Shown: in pieces, positions 1 through 11,300 of the stretch | Numbering within the stretch: position 1 is the first letter of the stretch | Layout of the letters: every line of letters begins with the position of its first letter | Source of the DNA: Craspedostauros australis | Taxonomy: Eukaryota; Bacillariophyta; Bacillariophyceae; Mastogloiales; Achnanthaceae | Direction of reading: 5' to 3' | NCBI GenBank assembly: GCA_026770025.1 | Contig: JAMXDE010000006.1 | Coordinates: 1,798,001-1,862,000, forward strand | Length of the DNA: 64,000 nt | The notes under the pieces: model-generated | What the model saw: only the letters and a program-made list of their open reading frames with translations | Told to the model about the DNA's origin: nothing | Database searches by the model: none | Made by a program: the position numbers and the translations under genes

Positions 1-266
1 GAGAGCAAGTCATCATCCAATGAAGCGAGTGATGAACTCAGCGATGAGATAACCGACGAATCCAACAATGAGACTACAGATGATGAAGAGATTGAAGACG
101 AAGGAGAAGAGATCGAGATCACTCACCATAGCACAACAGGGCTGTACGGGATGAACGCAATCATCACCGAGGCACCAGCGATCGACATCGGACTGTCGAT
201 GCAGGACGAGAACAAGGAACCAGAGAAGCACATCGAACCAACGACATTCGATGGAGCCTTCAACCA
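1..266 (+). mobile_element. Fragment of Ty1/copia pol, A/B family, runs off the left edge
   Basis: The plus-strand translation closely matches the acidic stretch between integrase and reverse transcriptase of the gag-pol proteins coded at 5378-11620 and 12494-18267 (shared ASDELSDE, TGLYGMNAII, EKHIEPTTFDGAFNH). It stops abruptly where the LTR at 267 begins, so a second copia family inserted here. It lies on the same strand as the older copy at 19426-21715 and may be part of the same old insertion. It is a fossil fragment. Confidence 0.85.
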
Positions 267-897
267 TATTAGCGCACGCTAAATCTCTAACAATAGCGAC
301 ACCCGTCGACCAATCAGAAATCTTCACTTTTCTTACCTTTTCCGTTCCGAACGGAAATTTTGGTCGAAAATCCGTTGTGTCAGATTTGTGTCGCATTTCG
401 CGTCGCAAGAATCGTTTTCCCTCAATCACAGATCCAAAAATGTCGTGGAAATTGATTTCTTGCCAAGATGAGCCAATCTGCCCAATCAGGACAGACTTGG
501 ATCTTGGGTGTGACACGTGCGAATCTTGTCCTGACCTTCTCAAGTGAATACGATCAATCGTGTGATCGTACTACTAGCAACATCGTGAGAAGACGTAATT
601 TACAACACGGGCTATCGCGGTGTTTTTGTTCATTGACTTTTGCACCTCATCTTCACGCAGTAACACGCACATTTGTCGTGTTGTCTCCGTGTTATTTTTA
701 CTTGCAATTGCATGAGATCATGTCATGCCTCTCTCATGCTCACAGTTCCAAGAAGACAATCTTGTGAGCTCGACAGCATTCCTACTACCATACGAATAAT
801 ACAGTAAACAAACACTCTCCTCACCAACAACAACGACTTGATCACTCTACGTTCTTGGTGCGGTATCTTCAAACCCATCTACGATTACGTTCTAACA
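267..897 (+). repeat. 5' LTR of copia element 1 (LTR1 family, 631 bp)
   Basis: The left edge is where the older copia coding sequence stops and TATTAGCGC begins. The right edge is TCTAACA followed at once by GATTAACAGTCGCAAG, the same 16 bases that follow the 5' LTR of the copia at 42905-51417. An inverted, diverged copy of this LTR lies at 55902-63511 (interrupted) and has its own 5-bp target duplication, which fixes both ends independently. Confidence 0.85.
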
Positions 898-913
898 GAT
901 TAACAGTCGCAAG
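898..913 (+). other. Probable primer-binding site, GATTAACAGTCGCAAG
   Basis: These 16 bases lie directly after the 5' LTR and recur at the same place, on the other strand, in the copia at 42905-51417 (50689-50704). Conservation between families whose LTRs otherwise look unrelated points to a functional site. It does not begin with the usual TGG expected for priming by a tRNA 3' end, so an internal tRNA segment may be used. The donor tRNA was not identified. Confidence 0.6.
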
Positions 914-3241
914 CTTTCACCTACTGAATTGATTGCGTGACAATCCATCCATCCTTCATCCCTCGTTCACCCACGAGCGATCCCTTCACCTTCCATCACG
1001 TGACGACGTGATTTCGGCTTTCCTTCGGCTTTCTCGCATCCGCAGAACGCCCTCCTTTCGGTCCCTCTGCTGAGTTCGGGCCTTCCCACTCAGCCATCCA
1101 AGACTTCCTGCAGCACCCTCCCGCACCAGAAGACGATTCAGTCAGTGCACTCCAGCCTCAGCTATCCTTCAGCCTCCAGCATCCGCATCCACTCTCTCCA
1201 TCCATCCATCGCCAATCATGTCGACTCCTGAGATGGACCTCGCCACCCTGGATCACATCCTCGGTGTCATTGGCATTCCTTTGGACTCCACTCCTCGCGA
1301 TATCATCGCCCATGCAGACATTGTCAGCCCTCTTGACCTCGTCTCTCTCACCGAAGATGATCTTCGCAGCTTCCAACTTCGCGATGATACCGAAGATGGC
1401 GAAACCATTGTCGCCGTGCTCGGTGTCAACCACATTCGCAAGATCCTCAACCTTGGCAAGTGGTATCTCACCCAAGCCATCCTCGACGACAACACCTGGA
1501 ACGATCTCGATCGTACCTCGTTCATGGCGTTCACAGCTGAGCAGAACAACCCTTCCCTTCCGTCTTCGCACTCGCATTCGACTGCAAGCTCTCCCATTCC
1601 GTCTCCGATGGGCATGGGCCACCACACCACTCCAGCATCCGCATTCCGTCGGTGCCGGAAGAACCTCCGCATGTGAACTTCGCATTCGATCCTTCGGCTT
1701 CAGTGCCTGATCCTGCCTTCCCGCAACCACCTGTGACTCCATCCATGGCACCCTCTTCCAACTTCCAAGGTGTCCATGCCATGGAGCGACCAGCTGACTA
1801 CGTCAAGGAGTTCAGCAAGGCAACCAAGCGAGAGAGCCTGTCGCTCCCAACACTGAAGGACGACAAGCACTTCCTCACCTTCATGCGGACCTTCGAGACT
1901 CTTTCCTTCTCTCATGGACTCAACCACCATCTCGACATGGACTTCATGCCAGCACCCAAGGACGAGGCCTTCTTCGCGAGCCAGAATCGCTACCTCTTCG
2001 CCGTGCTCACTGAGCATGTCAAGACTTCCAAGAGTCGGCGCATCATCCGTGCCTACAAGAAGTCCTGCGATGGTCGTGCGGCCTACGCCGACCTCGTTGA
2101 CAGCTACACCAGTGGCGTCGTCGGCGAGACTCTGTCCATCAAGTACAGAGACACCATCGTCGCCTTCCGTCTGGACCAGACTTGGACCAAGACCCGCGAG
2201 CAATTCCTCGATGCCTGGGAAACCAAGCTCGATGACATCGAAGAGCTCGATGATGCATGTGTCGATGAGGCGGTCAAGCAGCAATGGTTGCGCACCGCCA
2301 TCGGTCCCGATGTCGACTTGACTCGGGCCTACACCAACGTGAAGTCCAACTCCCGCCAACGTCACAAGCAATCTCGCGGCTTCATCAAGGTTGGTGTCTC
2401 CTTCGAAGACCTCCTCGAGTTCGTTCGAGATGAGGCACAATCCCTTGACGCCAACCAGCCTCGTACCACATCTCGGCGCAAGGTCAACAACGCCAAGACC
2501 GGCGGCTCAGCTGGCAAAGGCAATGGCAAGGACTACGCCAAGGACGACCGTCGTTCCATTCCCAATGATGAATGGCGTGAGATGTCCAAGGACCAACGCA
2601 AGGCATTCCTCGAAGCAAAGGGAAAGTGGTGCAAGAACAAGGGCAAAGGAAAGGTTGACTCCCACCGAGCTGCCAACAACGCTGCCACATCTTCGGGTAC
2701 CACCGACACTCCTTCCGCAACCCCACCTTCTGGTAACACCGACTCTTCCAAGGCTGGTGACCAGTCCACTGCCATCGATCGCCTTCTCGCACAGACCAAG
2801 TCCACCTCTTCGTCTGACGATACTCCTCAACTGGTCTACAAGGGCCAGACCTGGCGCCTTGCCAACTCCACGGTGGTCCGGTACAGCTTCAACAAGCTTG
2901 TCAAGGACCACTCTGGCTCTCTCGTCGACAGCGGTGCCAATGGTGGCCTGGCTGGCGATGACGTGCTCGTTCTCTGCAAGACAGGACACACCGCCGACGT
3001 CAGTGGCATTGGTGACTCTGCCATCGCCAACCTCGACATCGGTACGGTTGCTGGTCTCATCCAGACCACCGAAGGGCCCATCATTGGTAAATTCCACCAA
3101 TACGCGCTCTACGGAAAGGGCAAGACCATCCATTCATCCAACCAGCTTGGTGCCTTCGGAATGGATGTCAACGAACGCCCACGGAATCTCCCTGGAGGTC
3201 GCCAGACCATCATCACACCAGGAGGCCACATCATCCCACTG
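898..3241 (+). mobile_element. Copia element 1 internal region: leader, gag and start of protease (broken, 3' part missing)
   Basis: A leader of about 320 bp is followed by gag. The first ATG at 1218 starts MSTPEMDLATLDHILGVIG. The product is homologous along its length to the N-terminal third of the 1819-aa protein at 43642-49101: shared pattern around KDDKHF, KTREQFLD, WKxxK-type basic segments, the protease-like VDSGANGG and the GKGKTIHSSNQLGAFGMDVNERP block. No CCHC zinc knuckle is seen. The copy is broken (about one frame break) and ends where the LTR of element C begins at 3242. Integrase, RT, RNase H and the 3' LTR are absent. Confidence 0.8.
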
Positions 3242-4029
3242 TGTCGAGATGTACATGTGAGTATATATCAAGATGTACGTGTATATGTGCATCGTTCACC
3301 CGCTATTCTCTCATACACACTTGGACGGTATAACTATACTCATGTCGATAGTATACTGTGATTCGTCAGAATTACAGGGGAATGGAACACACGAAAAGGG
3401 GCAAGATTTCTGGAGGAAATTTGCAAATAACGATTTCTGGGAGAATCAGAAGATCGTCCGTCCATGCATCAATGGTACCAAGAGAATCTCGAGGTACTTC
3501 CCAACTAAACCTCAGATGACGATATCATCTGACAGACTACTGCATCACCAATGGAACGTGACATCTGGAGAGCAGAAGGACGCCTACTGACGTCGACAGG
3601 ATGTCAACATGTCACCACGTCGACAGCTGTCTCCAAGTCAGAGCAGGAGGCGAAGATACGATGACCCATGAAGATCATGGATACTGAAGGTGAACTTCAA
3701 ATGGTAAGTACTCATGGAGTAGAAGCCAGTACTGAATGAACAGAGTGTCGAATGCGGAGTACGCATCAAACACGAAGGATCGTGTAGCATGAGCACACGA
3801 TGGAGAGAGAGAGAGAGAATACAGAGAGGAGCGAGAGAGGATCTCGCGTACCGACTCATAGTCGGAGACCGAATCTACGAAACAGATTGACGCGCCGAGA
3901 GCATCGGGCAAGAGAACGAACGGACACCGAGAGTATCGGAGTGCCAACGTAATGAAATAGCAAACAGACGACTATCAACCAACACCATCTTCCACGATCG
4001 TAGGTTACCGTGAGCGGAACTTGCCAACA
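3242..4029 (+). repeat. LTR of copia fragment C (788 bp, LTR2 family)
   Basis: It begins TGTCGAGATG and ends TTGCCAACA (TG...CA). It is nearly identical to the LTRs at 4567-5357, 11703-12493 and 18350-19140 but in the opposite orientation. It is followed by the same leader (CGTTTATAAACGATAGATC) that follows the 5' LTRs of A and B. Confidence 0.92.
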
Positions 4030-4566
4030 CGTTTATAAACGATAGATCAGGGCGAGCCCGCGAATCGTATCGTGCGAGGAAGACGAACATCATTCAAGAG
4101 CAGCAGGCTGAATGAGCGAGGAAGAGGAATTGAAAGAGATCCCTCTGTCCAATCCGACTATCAAAAGAGAAGAAGGTGCGAGTGAGACTCCACCACGACA
4201 AGAGAAGGAAGCAGCCGCGGCTACTGTCCTATCAGGCGCAGACGCAAGCGCGATCGACGAGACCGAAGAAGAACGGTCTGCAAGACTACATCGTAAGGAG
4301 AAGAGAATTCTCAAGGCGGTCAAGCAAGAGGAGACTGGTGTGACAAAGAGCATTCGCACAGCCAAACAGGGTGGGAAAAGTGAGACACCACCAGGAGGAG
4401 AATTTGTGACGAAAACAACCTCCGCGCAACTACAGGCGAAATTCGAAAAAGTGACAACACAGAAACAGACGGAAATCAAGGGCGCGAGCGCACCAACGAC
4501 GAAACAACGAATCAACATGGCGACATCAGCCAACGTGAACAAGCGACGCATCAAGGCGCCGATGTT
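4030..4566 (+). mobile_element. Copia fragment C: leader and first ~150 codons of gag
   Basis: After the LTR comes the family leader, then a gag start at 4112 (MSEEEELKEIPLSNPTIKRE) that matches the gag N-termini of A and B almost residue for residue down to KAPMF. There it joins directly to the inverted LTR end of element A. The rest of C is absent. No target duplication relates this junction to any other end, so it looks like a rearrangement rather than a simple insertion. Confidence 0.88.
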
Positions 4567-5357
4567 TGTTGGCAAGTTCCGCTCACGGTAACCTACGATC
4601 GTGGAAGATGGTATTGGTTGATAGTCGTCTGTTTGCTATTTCATTACTTGGCTACTCCGATGCTCTCGGTGTCCGTTCGTTCTCTTGCCCGATGCTCTCG
4701 GCGCTTCAATCTGTTTCGTAGATTCGGTCTCCGACTATGAGTCGGTACGCAAGATCCTCTCTCGCTCCTCTCTGTATTCTCTCTCTCTCTCTCAACATCG
4801 TGTGCTCGTGCTACACGATGCTTCGTGTTCGATGCGTACTCCGCATTCGACACTCTGTTCATTCAGTACTGGCTTCTACTCCATGAGTACTTACCATTTG
4901 AAGTTCACCTTCAGTATCCATGATCTTCATGGGTCATCGTATCTTCGCCTCCTGCTCTGACTTGGAGACAGCTGTCGACGTGGTGACATGTTGACATCCT
5001 GTCGACGTCAGTAGGCGTCCTTCTGCTCTCCAGATGTCACGTTCCATTGGTGATGCAGTAGTCTGTCAGATGATATCGTCATCTGAGGTTTAGTTGGGAA
5101 GTACCTCGAGATTCTCTTGGTACCATTGATGCATGGACGGACGATTTTCTGATTCTTCCAGAAATCGTTATTTGCAAATTTCCTCCAGAAATCTTGCCCC
5201 TTTTTGTGTGTTCCATTTCCCCTGTAATTCTGACGAATCACAGCATACTATCGACACGAGTATAGTTATACCGTCCAAGTGCGTATGAGAGAATAGCGGG
5301 TGAACGATGCACATATACACGTACATCTTGATATATACTCACATGTACATCTCGACA
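4567..5357 (-). repeat. 3' LTR of copia A (791 bp)
   Basis: Inverted relative to the LTR at 3242-4029 and in the same orientation as the one at 11703-12493. It ends CTCGACA on the plus strand next to the polypurine tract. At its left end (about 4567-4690) it shares variants with the LTR of fragment C (GCTCACGG, GTGTCCGTTCG) that the other LTR of A lacks, which suggests local exchange between neighbouring LTRs. A (CT)n run lies near 4780. Confidence 0.92.
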
Positions 5358-5377
5358 CCCTTCCTGTGTGCATTCGG

Positions 5378-8300
5378 TCATTCGAATGTTCTCGATGTGT
5401 CAAGGTACGACTTCTCATGTTCACGTTGCAAGTCGGCCTTGATGTTCTTGGTGAATCCGTCGCTTGTGTTCTGCTCGGATTTGACGAAAATGATTTCGAT
5501 GGTTTTGTTGATTACCATGTTCCTCACGTAGTGATGGCGCACGTCGATGTGCCGCGATCGTTGGGATGTTGATGGGTTCTTGGCGATGAAGATCGCCCCG
5601 ATGTTGTCCACGCGGACCTTGATCGGTGTCTTCACTGGGACGCCCACACTTTCGAGTAGCTGCATGACGAAGAAGATCTCCTTTGCCGCTTTGGAAAGGG
5701 CAACGTATTCTGCTTCGGATGAGCTGAGTGTGACGGCCTTCTGTGCCTTGGATCGCCAAAGGATTGGTACCTTGCACAGGTATAGGATGAATCCCCCTAC
5801 GCTGATTCTTGTATTCTTGTCTCCTGCATATTCGCTATCGCAGAAGAGTTCCATGTCCCAGCCGTCGTCATCTGGACGCGCTGGATGGATCTTCAATCCA
5901 TAGTCCTTTGTATCGATCACATACTTGATGATCCGATACATCTCCTTCATTGCAGCCTTGGTGGGCCCGATCAATACCTTGGAGAGTTCCCTCACAGGGT
6001 TCGCGATATCTGGTCGCGAGTGCTTGATGAGGAAGAGTAGCATACCGACGCCTCGGCGGTATTCGGCATGTTCTTCCGGTCCGACCTTCTGTAGTCCGTT
6101 ATCTTCGGATGGTCGTACGATGATTTGACCCGGGGTTCCCGGTGTCCCATAACGTTGCATCTTCTCAACTTTGGCTCCGAATTCCTCGATGAGGTGTCGG
6201 ATGAGATGTGGTTGACGCAATGTCGCTCTAGTCTTGTCATGGTTCAATTCGATGTTGCAGCTGAGGTAGTCTCCGAGTCCGCGCTCGATTGTCACCTTGA
6301 ATTTGCTGCCTTGGATGTCCTTCAGGAATGTCTCCAGTGCCTTGGAGTCTCCGCAACAGAAGCAATCGTCCACGTAGATGGCCACGATCATGCTTCCTTC
6401 GTTCGTCTTCCTGTAGAACAGGCACGGGTCTGCTGCGCTCTGTTCGAAGTTGATATTCTTGAGGGTCGATACCAACATCTTGAACCATTGCCTGGCGCTC
6501 TGCACAAGTCCGTAGATTGGCTTGTGTAGGGTCAGGGCTTCGTCTGGTTGATGATCCATCCCATTGGGACAGTTCATGTAGATCTCCTCGTCGAGGTCTC
6601 CATGTAGGAATGCCGTTACGACATCGACGAGTGCGCAGTCCATCTTCTTGATTAGCATGATCACCATCATGACCCGATAGGTCACGTCATGGATGACGGG
6701 TGAGTAATGCTCTTGGAAGTCTACTCCTGCGACTTGTGAATAGCCACATGCAACGAGCCGCGCTCGATGTGTGCCGTCACGCTTCAGCTTGAAGACCCAT
6801 TTGCACTTGCAGCATCTGCGGCCGCGTGGAATGGCGTCTCGTTTGATCTTACTGTATACCTTGCGTGTATCCATGGAGTCGAACTCTTTCTTGATGGCTG
6901 CTCGATATCCTTTTCGATGGATAGGATCTGGGTGATTGAAGGCTCCATCGAATGTTGTAGGTTCGATGTGCTTCTCTGGTTCCTTGTTCTCGTCTTGCAT
7001 CGACAATCCGATGTCGATCGCTGGTCTCTCGGTGATGATTGCATTCATTCCGTATAGTCCTGTTGTGCTATAGTGAGTGATCTCGATCTCTTCATCTTCG
7101 TCTTCGATTTCTTCGTCATCTGTAGTTTCGTTGTTGGAATCGTCGATCACCTCGTCGCTGAGTTCGTCACTCGCCTCACTGGATGATGGATCGCTCTCAT
7201 AGCCTTCTTCCTTTCGACCTCGTTCGTTGAAGTCTTCGAGCTCGCGCAGAGCTCTGGGAATACTCTTCCCTGTGGTTGGCTTGGGATTAGCTTCTCCCTT
7301 CCTGCCTCGTGCTTCGTGACGTCGGATCCTCTCCTTTCTAGCTATGTCACGCTTGTTTGGTTTGCTTGGTGGAGATCTAGATGGTGTGTCATGTGTAGAC
7401 CTTGCTGGTGTGTTCGGAGGAGTGACACCTGTCTCGTCATCGGCTTCGTCGCCGGAGGGTAGGATTTCGTCATCCTCATGATTGGATTCGTTCCGATCTT
7501 CCTCGTCATTCTGGATTAGTTGAGTCACTACTCCGTCGTCCTCATTATCCTCGTCATCACTGTCTGATAGAATGTAGTACCTGTTGCTGTCAGCGAAAGA
7601 TACTCTCTTCGCTTCCGATGTTTGACGCGTTGCCGTCCTTGGCGTTGCTCCCTTCCGTCCGATGGTTGTGAAGCCGTCTGCGTCCGTTGTTCCTGTTTCG
7701 TTGGATATGTTCGGTGCTGGTGCCCAACCACGGAACTGTCCGTATGATTGGTGGAGCCACTTGATGTCGCGTGAACAGATGAGTGACTTGGTCGATGGTC
7801 TGTACATGTTGTAGACCCCTGATGCATGTTGGTGTGCATATCCGATGAACACCATCTCTTCTCCTCTGTTCTTGAGTTTGGCGGTAATCCCGCCGTAGGT
7901 AGTCTTCACAACACCCACCTCTCCAAATGTGCGGAGTGCGTCCGCATATGGTGGATCGTTGCCGAAGAATTGTCGATGTGGTGACTTTCTCTGGTTCTTC
8001 GCTACGGTGATGTTGGCGATGGCGGTGGCAGTGCTAGCAGCTGCTGCCCACAGGCCATGCCTATACTCTTCATCGAGCTGTGCTCCGTTGAGCATGGAGC
8101 GAATCTTGGTGTAGAGGTACGCGAACTTGCGTTCCACTCTTCCGTTCTGTTGCGGCGTGTTCGATGCCGTGTATTCGAATTTCACGTTGAGTCCTGCATC
8201 GATGAGAATATCCTCCGTGGATTTGTTCTCTCCGCTGTTGTCACCTCGGAAGATGATCTGTTGGTCACCAGTCTGTGACTTGATCGTCTGGATGAATCGT

Positions 8301-11300
8301 TTGATGTATCCTGGTTGATCACTCTTGTTCTTGAGAAAGAAACTCCAGCAGTGATCCGTGCAGTCGTCCACGATCAGGGTCCAGTAGCGTTTATCTCCGA
8401 AGCTCATGTGTTTAGTGTAACTAATGTCAATGAAGAACCGTTCGCCGCGGCGAGTAGCTCTTGGAATAGTTGCCTTCGGAATATTCTTCACTCTTGCGTT
8501 CGCGACCGCGCAGTCACGACACACCGGCATCTCGCCGATGATTTTCCATCCGTATTGAGCGGCCGTCCGCTTCATGGTCTCGAGTGGCGCGTGGCCGAGC
8601 ATTCGGTGCAAGTTCACCGCGCTGATCTCCTTGGATGGATTCTTGACGATGGCTGTGCAAGCCTTGTCGTCGTCTGTTGGCATGATGGGATGCATCTGCA
8701 CTCCCGTGATGAATCCGTTGGATGTGGGGAAGACTCGATCGAACACGATCTTCGTTCCGGATCCGTTGATGATGTCCATCAGAATGCCGTTGTTACCAAG
8801 CTGGTAACCGTTGTACAGAGCCTTGTTCGTGGAGAAAAGGTTCACCGCCATCTTGGGTGTGTACTTCACATCATCGAGCCGGATGACGTGGCCAGTGTTG
8901 TCTCGCTGTTTGACTTTCAAGCGAATGGATCCCATCTTGGGAGAGTCCAGCTTCGTGCTGTCTCCCACTTGGACGAAGGACTTGATGTGCCGCACGTTGA
9001 AGAGAGCGGCGTCCGAGTTGACGATGTGACACGAAGCTCCGCTATCGGCGAGCCAGGTGTCTTTGTTGACCTTGTCCTTGTACTTGGTGCTCAGTTCGTG
9101 GAGTTGCTCCACAGCTGCCGCAGCTATCTCGTCGTCGAAGCTGCCGTCGTCGTTGTCTTCGTGGACTCCATCTTCGTTGTATGGATGATGATGGTCTCCG
9201 TCATCCATGTCGTCGGGTAGTTGCGCGTAGTCCGATGGAATCGTAGTGTTCCGATGAGATCCTGTGGCTGGATCGTATGGGTAGACGCGTGATCGCTCTC
9301 GCAAGAGCACGCGCATGCATCCTCCAAGGATGTAATGCAGATCCGTATCTGGGATCGTTTCCGAGTCGTTCCCTTCCAGTATGCGGTTGACGATGATTGC
9401 ATTGGCGAGGATCTCTTCGATTGAGTCGAAGTGCTCGGATAGGATGGATCCCATCATGTTCACCCATATTGGCATGAGTGCTCCTCGTGTCGTTCCTGGG
9501 AATACTCGCATTCCCGCTTCCATCACGGCGTCAAAGATGAGCTGCTTTTGGATTATCAATGCTGTTGCTGTTGCATTCGGGATGGTGCTGTGACGGAGGA
9601 GGTAGTCGACGCTATTGGGATTCTCAATATCCGGGAAGTCGATATTCGATGGATAGACGACACGCTCGTTTGGATTGAAGCTGTCGTCTGGATGATTGCC
9701 GTCCTCGGATTCGTCGCTGTCATCCTCGTCGAAGATGCCCGATCTGTTGTTCCCCGCCGCTGGAGGAGGCGGCGCCGCGGCGCGGCGCGTTTCGCCTTGA
9801 TTGATGAAGGTTCCCGTTCTCTCGTATCTCCCAGCTTGAGGAGGAGGCAACTCGTCACGGTTCGCCTCGTCGTCTTCATCTGCGCCGTCCTCGTCGGCGT
9901 CGTCGTCGTCGTCATCGCTCATGGCCTCTTCGATGTCGCTATCGTTGGCCTCGTCCATCTCAGCTTCGTCGCCGTATGAACCGATCAGGTCGTGCGCGTT
10001 GAAGCAGCATTCGTAGCTCACTTCGCGTCTTGGATCCACCTCGTGGATGATTGGCTCCTCACTGAGCCACTCCGGGATGATCTCATCATCCTGCACTTCG
10101 TCGTCACTCCTGACGTATTCGAAGTTATCGAAGAAGGAGTCTTCGATGTAGTCGTCGGACACCAACATGCAGAGCGGCATGTCCTTTGCAGAGAGTACCA
10201 TCTCGTGCCCGCTCTTGTCGTGTCCTTCCGTAGCCGCGTTGGCTTGTTCGTTGTTCTTCTTCTCGTTGAACTTCTTCTTTCGACATTCCGCCTCGCGATG
10301 TCCGAAGATGCCGCAGTAGTTGCACTTGCCCTTGAAGCCGCTTCCCTTGTTGCGCTTTCCGTTCATCTTGTTGTTGTTGTTGTTGTTTTTCTTGTTGTTC
10401 GGTTTCTTGCGTTCTGGGCAATCGGCGGATCTATGGCCATACACGCCACAGTTGTGGCAAGTACCCTTGAAGTTACCGGTGCTTGTGAAGCCGGTGTCGT
10501 TGCTCTTCGTGTTGCTGTCTTGGAAGTCGTCGACGTATGCCTTGCCTCCTCTGTGGGTGGCGTATGCAGTACGGAGTACTCCTCTGATCGCGTTGATGGT
10601 AACCAGTTCCGGATTGAACGTGAGTTGGTGTTGGAAGTTCACGACGTGGGTTTTGTATTCCACGCTCACCGTGCTGAGGATCTGCATGATCATTTCCTCG
10701 TCCGAGATCTCGTACTTGACATCGTGGAGACGCGATCGTAGACTCTCGAGTTGCGTGATGTAGATGTCGGGGTCCGTGTCTCTCTTCATCTTTTCGTTGT
10801 TGAATTGACGCTTGAGTTTGATCTTCGTTACTGCGTCGGATGGTCGGAACTTCTCCGCGAGAACGTTCCACGCTCCGTGTGCGTCTCCTTCGGGGTAGTC
10901 GACGGAGATGCATTGGTTGATGTACTGGATGGCTTGCTTGCCCTTTCCTTTCTCTGCATCCATCATGAGGATCAGATCGCTGAAGCAATCGCATCCCAGC
11001 TCGTAGATCTCCTCCATCGCTTCCTTGTCTTCATCGGCGGCTGCCGCGATCTCGCTCACTGTTGGCACCTTGGTCTTGCCCAACATCACGTCTCTCGTCT
11101 TCTGTGCACGAGCGTATGCCTTCGCTTGGGACTCCCATGCGCTGTAGTCTTCCTGTTCACCGCTGAACATCGGCGCCTTGATGCGTCGCTTGTTCACGTT
11201 GGCTGATGTCGCCATGTTGATTCGTTGTTTCGTCGTTGGTGCGCTCGCGCCCTTGATTTTCGTCTGTTTCTGTGTTGTCGATTCTTCGATTTTCGCCTGT

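Noticed and set aside
8315-9220. Long open frame (301 codons) on the plus strand
   Set aside because: It is antisense to the integrase and protease region of copia A. The same frame is present and partly broken in copia B, as expected for a shadow frame in biased codons.
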